NCBI RefSeq assembly: GCF_000712975.1
Contig: NZ_JHQL01000003.1
Location: forward strand, 248,001 to 312,000
DNA from: Vreelandella neptunia
Lineage (GTDB): Bacteria; Pseudomonadota; Gammaproteobacteria; Pseudomonadales; Halomonadaceae
Length of the DNA stretch: 64,000 nt
Direction: 5' to 3'
Shown here in pieces: positions 59,377-64,000 of the stretch; the first letter of the stretch is position 1; every line of letters begins with the position of its first letter. The position numbers were made by a program, and so were the translations under genes. The notes below the pieces were generated by a model. That model saw only the letters and a program-made list of their open reading frames with translations. It did no database searches and was not told the DNA's origin.

Positions 59377-62007
59377 ATGTCTGATCCGCAGCCGGTTTAT
59401 TTAAGCGACTACCAGCCGCCCGCCTACCAAGTTACCCATACCGAGCTGACGTTTGATCTTGACCCTGCAGCAACCCGCGTGAAAGCACGCCTGCATATAG
59501 AGCGTCATTCCAGCGCTGATTCACAGGCGCCGCTAGTACTTAACGGTGAACAACTGACGCTAATATCAGTCGCTATTGATGGTAACTCTTTGCCTGATGC
59601 TGCGTATCAGCTAACAGATGAGGTGCTGCACATAGCAGATGTGCCAGAGGCTTTCATGCTGGAGAGTGAGGTGGAAATTGCTCCCAGCAGCAACACGGCA
59701 CTGGAAGGGCTATACCAATCTAACGGCATGTATTGCACCCAATGCGAAGCAGAAGGCTTTCGGAGAATTACTTACTACCCCGATCGTCCTGATGTGATGG
59801 CCACCTTTAAAGTAACGGTGATTGGCAATGCCACCAGTGAGCCAGTGCTGCTCGCTAATGGTAACCCTATTAACCAAGGTGTATTAGAAAATGGCCGCCA
59901 CTTTGCGATATGGGAAGACCCGCACCCGAAACCTTGCTATCTGTTCGCGTTGGTCGCCGGTAATCTGCATAAGGTGGAAGACTCTTTTGAAACTGTGAGC
60001 GGCCGCAATGTGACGCTACAGCTGTGGGTTGAGCAAGAAAACCTAGACAAAACCGAGCATGCTATGGCCTCTCTCAAGCGTGCCATGGCATGGGACGAAC
60101 AGGTTTATGGGCGTGAATACGATCTTGACCTGTTTATGATTGTGGCGGTGAATGACTTCAATATGGGGGCAATGGAAAATAAAGGACTTAATATATTTAA
60201 TTCCGCCGCAGTACTAACCCATCCCAATACCGCCACCGACGCCACCTTCCAAAATGTGGAGGGGATTGTTGCCCATGAATACTTCCATAACTGGTCGGGC
60301 AATCGAGTGACTTGTCGCGATTGGTTCCAGCTCTCTTTAAAAGAGGGTTTTACGGTCTTTCGTGACCAGTGTTTTTCCGCCGATACTAATTCAGCTCCCG
60401 TTAAACGCATTCAAGATGTCTCGTTTTTCCGCACGGCCCAGTTTGCCGAAGATGCAGGGCCAACGGCACATCCTATCCGACCAGACCACTTTATTGAAAT
60501 TACCAACTTCTACACCCTGACGATTTATGAAAAAGGGGCAGAGGTTGTGCGTATGCTGCGTAATTTACTGGGTTGGGAAGACTTCCGTCGCGGCTCAGAT
60601 CTTTATTTTGAGCGTTTTGATGGGCAGGCAGTCACCATAGAAGACTTTGTGGGCTGTATGGCCGAAGTATCTGGCGCGGATCTTAACCAATTTATGCGTT
60701 GGTACTCCCAGGCAGGCACCCCTGAAATCGATGCGCACGGCGAGTACGATTACGCTCATGCGGAGTATCATCTCACTCTGCGCCAGCGTACCCCCGCCAC
60801 CCCTGGGCAGCCAGAAAAACTGCCACTACATATTCCTGTGCGTATGGGGCTAGTGGGTACCAAGTCAGGTCAGGACCTGACATTAACGTTGTCAGGTGAA
60901 AAGCTGGGCAAAGATGCTGTAATTCATCTCACTGACGATGAGCAAACGTTTGTCTTTACTGACGTTGCTGAAGCACCGGTTCCTTCACTGCTACGCGATT
61001 TTTCGGCACCTGTAAAACTGCATTTTCCCTATTCACGTGAAGATCTTGCGTTTTTACTGACTCATGATAGCGATGGCTTTAACCGTTGGGATGCGGGGCA
61101 GCGGCTTGCCATGCTGGCGCTAGATGATCTGATCGCTGCGCATCGTAATGGTGTTGAAAAGGTCATGGATACTCGCGTTGTTGAAGCATTTAGAACGCTG
61201 CTTACCGGTGCTATGAGCGATAAAGCGGTGCTTGCTGAAATGCTAACGCTACCCTCTGAAGCTTACATCGCCGAGCAGCAACCCATCGTTGATGTGGATG
61301 CGATCCATGCCGCTCGCGAATTTGTGCGACAGTCCTTGGCGGTTGCGCTTCGTGATGAATTTGTCGCCGTGTATAAAGCGAATCAAAGCGATGAGCCTTA
61401 TGCGCCAACGCCTGAACAGATTGCCCAGCGTAGCCTCAAAAATATCGCCTTAACCTATTTAATGGCGATTGAGGACGAAGAGGGCATTGCGTTTTGTGAA
61501 ACGCAGTTTGCTGCGGAACATAACATGACCGATGTTCGCCATGCGCTGACGTTGTTGGTGCATAGCGACCGTGATGATATAGCGTCTCCTGCATTGAAAG
61601 CATTTGGCGAAAAATGGGCACACGATCCGCTGGTTATGGATCAGTGGTTTACCATACAGGTTTCACGCCCGCAGTCTGATGTTCTCGATCGTGTTCAGTA
61701 TTTAATGCAGCATCCCGCATTTTCAATCAAGAATCCTAATAAAGTGCGCGCGCTGATAGGCGCATTTGCCCAAAATCGGGTTAATTTCCATCGCTTAGAC
61801 GGTAAGGGATACGCACTGTTAGCTGATGTGGTTATCGAGCTAAATCGTTTAAATCCTGAAATAGCTGCACGTCTAGTAACACCATTGACACGGTGGCAGC
61901 GTTTTGACGAAGAGCGTCAACAGTTAATGCGTGATGAACTTGTACGTATTAAGCAAGAGCCGCTATCGTCTAATGTGTTTGAAGTTGTTGAGAAAGCGCT
62001 GGCATAA
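59377..62007 (+). CDS. pepN: Aminopeptidase N
   Basis: An 876-residue M1-family zinc aminopeptidase. The exopeptidase motif is MGAMENKGLNIFN; the zinc site is VAHEYFHNWSGNRVTCRDWFQLSLKEG (HExxH-x18-E). The proton-donor Tyr lies in NFYTLTIYEKGAEVVRML. The C-terminal superhelical domain is complete. ACAGGAG precedes ATG 59377. The lipid kinase gene follows after about 40 bases. Confidence 0.97.
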   Translation: MSDPQPVYLSDYQPPAYQVTHTELTFDLDPAATRVKARLHIERHSSADSQAPLVLNGEQLTLISVAIDGNSLPDAAYQLTDEVLHIADVPEAFMLESEVEIAPSSNTALEGLYQSNGMYCTQCEAEGFRRITYYPDRPDVMATFKVTVIGNATSEPVLLANGNPINQGVLENGRHFAIWEDPHPKPCYLFALVAGNLHKVEDSFETVSGRNVTLQLWVEQENLDKTEHAMASLKRAMAWDEQVYGREYDLDLFMIVAVNDFNMGAMENKGLNIFNSAAVLTHPNTATDATFQNVEGIVAHEYFHNWSGNRVTCRDWFQLSLKEGFTVFRDQCFSADTNSAPVKRIQDVSFFRTAQFAEDAGPTAHPIRPDHFIEITNFYTLTIYEKGAEVVRMLRNLLGWEDFRRGSDLYFERFDGQAVTIEDFVGCMAEVSGADLNQFMRWYSQAGTPEIDAHGEYDYAHAEYHLTLRQRTPATPGQPEKLPLHIPVRMGLVGTKSGQDLTLTLSGEKLGKDAVIHLTDDEQTFVFTDVAEAPVPSLLRDFSAPVKLHFPYSREDLAFLLTHDSDGFNRWDAGQRLAMLALDDLIAAHRNGVEKVMDTRVVEAFRTLLTGAMSDKAVLAEMLTLPSEAYIAEQQPIVDVDAIHAAREFVRQSLAVALRDEFVAVYKANQSDEPYAPTPEQIAQRSLKNIALTYLMAIEDEEGIAFCETQFAAEHNMTDVRHALTLLVHSDRDDIASPALKAFGEKWAHDPLVMDQWFTIQVSRPQSDVLDRVQYLMQHPAFSIKNPNKVRALIGAFAQNRVNFHRLDGKGYALLADVVIELNRLNPEIAARLVTPLTRWQRFDEERQQLMRDELVRIKQEPLSSNVFEVVEKALA

Positions 62008-62046
62008 GATATACCAGTGAATAAACCATGGAGAGGGAAGGCGCCG

Positions 62047-63006
62047 GTGACAGAGATACAGCAGCACTATTTACTGATTATTAACGGTAAGTCTGCCGGT
62101 AACCCGGCGCTGCGTGACGCTGTTGAACAGCAGCGTAAGGCAGGGATGCCGATTACCGTACGTTCGACTTGGGAAGGGGGCGACGCCGCTGACTTTGCTG
62201 CCCAGTCGGTTGAGCTGGGCGCTACGCGGGTGATTGCCTGTGGCGGCGATGGAACCGTTAATGAAGTGGTGAACGGGCTAATGCGGATCGCCCATGATCG
62301 GCGTCCTGCACTAGGCATTGTGCCGTTAGGCAGTGCCAATGATTTTGCTACTTCTCTTGGCTTGCCGTTAGAGCCAGGGCCAGCGCTCGAAGCCGCCGGG
62401 CGTTTGTCATCCTCGCCGATAGATGTGGTCAGAATAACCGCTCAATCAGCTACTGAAGAAGCCATCAGCTATTATATCAATATGTTGACCGGTGGTTTTG
62501 GCGCTGAAATAACGTCATCGACTCCCAAAACGCTGAAGCGCATGTTGGGTGGAGGTGCCTATTCCTTGATGGGAGCGCTAAAAGCTTGGCGGCACCGAAG
62601 CTATCGCGGCACGTTGTCTTGGGGTGATCAGCAGCAAGAAGCCTCCCTTTTACTTCTTGCACTAGGTAATGGGCGTCAGTCGGGTGGTGGGCAAGTATTA
62701 GCGCCAAGAGCCAAGCTCGACGATGGTCGTTTCGATGTGCTGCTAGTCAAGGATTTTTCATCGGCGGCCGAACTGCCAACCTTGTTAAATGAGCTGCAGC
62801 AATTCCCATCTGAAGGGCGCTTTGTGCGCTACTTTACCGCCAACCAGCTATCTGTAACGACCCAGCCAGATGATGAGCCTTGGCCGTTAACCTTAGATGG
62901 AGAGGCGCGTCGTTATGAACGCTTTTGCGTCGAAGTAGTGCCGCTTGCCCTAAAGGTGCTGTTGCCAGAAGGGTGTTTGCTACTGACGGCTAATGATCGC
63001 CACTAA
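62047..63006 (+). CDS. yegS: YegS-like lipid kinase (diacylglycerol kinase catalytic domain)
   Basis: A protein of about 319 residues with LLIINGKSAGNPALRDAV, the nucleotide-binding ACGGDGTVNEVVNGLM and GIVPLGSANDFATSLGLP, plus GNGRQSGGGQVLAP in the C-terminal domain. YegS of E. coli phosphorylates phosphatidylglycerol in vitro. The frame opens at GTG 62017, but GTG 62047 follows GAGAGGG and gives the family N-terminus, so I use it. Confidence 0.9.
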   Translation: MTEIQQHYLLIINGKSAGNPALRDAVEQQRKAGMPITVRSTWEGGDAADFAAQSVELGATRVIACGGDGTVNEVVNGLMRIAHDRRPALGIVPLGSANDFATSLGLPLEPGPALEAAGRLSSSPIDVVRITAQSATEEAISYYINMLTGGFGAEITSSTPKTLKRMLGGGAYSLMGALKAWRHRSYRGTLSWGDQQQEASLLLLALGNGRQSGGGQVLAPRAKLDDGRFDVLLVKDFSSAAELPTLLNELQQFPSEGRFVRYFTANQLSVTTQPDDEPWPLTLDGEARRYERFCVEVVPLALKVLLPEGCLLLTANDRH

Positions 63007-63044
63007 TTATGTATTATATGAATCGCTATTAAGGAGAAAATCCA

Positions 63045-63779
63045 ATGGGAAATCGCTTTTGGATGCCGCTACTGGCCAGTCTCGCGCTTCTGCTAAGCGC
63101 CTGCGGCGACACCCAGGAAGATACCGCTGTAAATGAAGAGAACACCTCTAGTAGCGACGTTGATGCTCAACAGGCATCATCTGAAGACGGCAGCGAAGCG
63201 GCGGATGACGCGGCTAGTACTGAGGATACCGAAGATGATATTGAAGCGCGTCAAGCGGCAGAGGAGTTAGAAGAAGCGGAGGCACTGAGAGATGACGAAA
63301 ATAATGCATCGGAAACCTCAGTTTCGCCCAATAATGATGAGATGGAAGCAGGTGAAGATACGCTTGCAGCTGATCCAGAAGATGCACTCGATGAAGCCAG
63401 TGCCATGCCTGGTGAAACCACCCGTTCAGATGTCGATGATGTTATTGCTGAAACCGAGCGTCGCTTTGAAGAAGCTCAGCGTCGCTTAGATGAGCAGTTT
63501 AAAGAAGTAGAGCAGCAAACACCGGCCTTGGAACCAATGGATGGCGACGCTCCCACCCCAAGTTGGGAAACGGAGTCCAGCTTACCTGGTACGTCTGAGT
63601 TAGATGATAATTTAGAAGCCACCGACGTAGATGCGCTGATCGAAGACACTGAGCGTCGTTTTGAAGAAGCGCAAAAGCGTTTAGAAGAGCAGTTTGAGGC
63701 CCTAGAGCGTGAACGGCCGGTAAGTGAGAGTATGAACAGTGCGGGTGAGGAGCAAGCAGCTGAGCGCGTTCAGGAATAA
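63045..63779 (+). CDS. Acidic lipoprotein with duplicated coiled-coil segment
   Basis: 244 residues, unknown family. The signal peptide ends at the lipobox LLSACGD (Cys 21). The mature part is very acidic and low in complexity. It contains an internal duplication: DVDDVIAETERRFEEAQRRLDEQF (about 127-150) and DVDALIEDTERRFEEAQKRLEEQF (about 200-223), each predicted as a charged coiled coil. No enzymatic motif. AAGGAGAAA precedes ATG 63045. It is followed by a bidirectional terminator. A structural or envelope role is plausible, but nothing in sequence proves it. Confidence 0.65.
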   Translation: MGNRFWMPLLASLALLLSACGDTQEDTAVNEENTSSSDVDAQQASSEDGSEAADDAASTEDTEDDIEARQAAEELEEAEALRDDENNASETSVSPNNDEMEAGEDTLAADPEDALDEASAMPGETTRSDVDDVIAETERRFEEAQRRLDEQFKEVEQQTPALEPMDGDAPTPSWETESSLPGTSELDDNLEATDVDALIEDTERRFEEAQKRLEEQFEALERERPVSESMNSAGEEQAAERVQE

Positions 63780-63788
63780 TGTGCTTAT

Positions 63789-63826
63789 ATCACCAGTAAA
63801 GACAGACATCATCAGTAAAGACAAAT
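63789..63826. repeat. 19-bp direct repeat after the acidic lipoprotein gene
   Basis: ATCACCAGTAAAGACAGAC (63789-63807) is followed at once by ATCATCAGTAAAGACAAAT (63808-63826), with 16 of 19 bases equal. It ends at the terminator stem. Confidence 0.75.
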
Positions 63827-63850
63827 AAGGCCCGCTTTTGAGCGGGCCTT
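63827..63850. terminator. Bidirectional terminator between lipoprotein and cold-shock genes
   Basis: AAGGCCCGCT pairs perfectly with AGCGGGCCTT around TTTG. GTTGTATT follows on the plus strand and TTATTTGTC on the minus strand; it lies between two convergent genes. Confidence 0.85.
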
Positions 63851-63867
63851 GTTGTATTCCTCTGGTA

Positions 63868-64000
63868 TTAGACCGGACGAATGTTAGAAGCCTGAAGGCC
63901 TTTTTTACCCTGAGTTACTTCAAAGCTGACTTTTTGACCGTCTTGCAGGGTCTTGAAGCCTTCAGCTTGAATTTCGGAGAAGTGGGCAAACAGATCGTCA
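63868..64000 (-). CDS. Cold-shock protein (CspA family), 5' part outside the window
   Basis: The last 44 residues of a small OB-fold nucleic-acid-binding protein, read on the minus strand. [10 protein letters not shown] contains the RNP-2 type motif, and the end [20 protein letters not shown] is typical of CspA-family C-termini. RNP-1 and the start are beyond base 64000. Which paralogue it is cannot be told. Confidence 0.9.
   Translation of the reverse strand, partial: DDLFAHFSEIQAEGFKTLQDGQKVSFEVTQGKKGLQASNIRPV

Overview
The window looks like chromosome from a moderately halophilic gammaproteobacterium of the Halomonadaceae (Halomonas/Vreelandella type). That placement is an inference from four things: proteobacterial housekeeping gene orders (tsaE-amiB-mutL-miaA-hfq-hflX-hflK-hflC; epmB/efp/epmA; rsgA-orn-queG), a six-gene group 2 Mrp sodium/proton antiporter operon with a fused MrpA-MrpB, a bacterial voltage-gated sodium channel beside it, and acidic proteins. 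I saw no phage, insertion sequence, integrase, CRISPR array, rRNA or tRNA.

Layout. 1-2880: the end of a molybdate-type substrate-binding regulator, a DJ-1/PfpI protein, an App1-like phosphatase and a membrane zinc peptidase. 2909-4685: cmoB and cmoA (tRNA wobble uridine modification), on the minus strand. 4800-14226: pgi, parE, a chemoreceptor inserted between parE and parC, parC and serB. 14271-21091: a lipoprotein, then the Mrp operon (mnhA/B-C-D-E-F-G), both on the minus strand. 21250-25088: sodium channel, leuA and an unknown membrane protein.

25135-36780 is the accessory highlight. It is a nine-gene minus-strand operon preceded by a recognisable guanidine-I (ykkC) riboswitch. In transcription order it encodes an ABC importer (binding protein, permease, ATPase), two urea-amidolyase-associated proteins (the CgdA/CgdB carboxyguanidine deiminase pair), a 1205-residue biotin-dependent guanidine/urea carboxylase, an isopenicillin N synthase-like iron/2-oxoglutarate dioxygenase, an unknown protein and allophanate hydrolase. 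Together they form a guanidine import and nitrogen-assimilation pathway: guanidine to carboxyguanidine to allophanate to ammonia and CO2. The dioxygenase and the unknown protein are translationally coupled into it but have no assigned step. They are the best candidates for undescribed biology, for example release of guanidine from a substituted guanidine.

37073-64000 is mostly core: the EF-P beta-lysylation locus, psd, a rhodanese, rsgA, orn, queG, nnr, tsaE, amiB, mutL, miaA, hfq, hflX, hflK, hflC, hisZ, purA, cobO, yajQ, pepN, a YegS-like lipid kinase, an acidic coiled-coil lipoprotein and the end of a cold-shock gene.

A second recurring signal is a set of short direct tandem repeats, each with a different unit of 13-19 bp, at gene ends or in intergenic spacers (22111, 36825, 38752, 43422, 57932 and 63789). 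They share no sequence and probably arose by local slippage.
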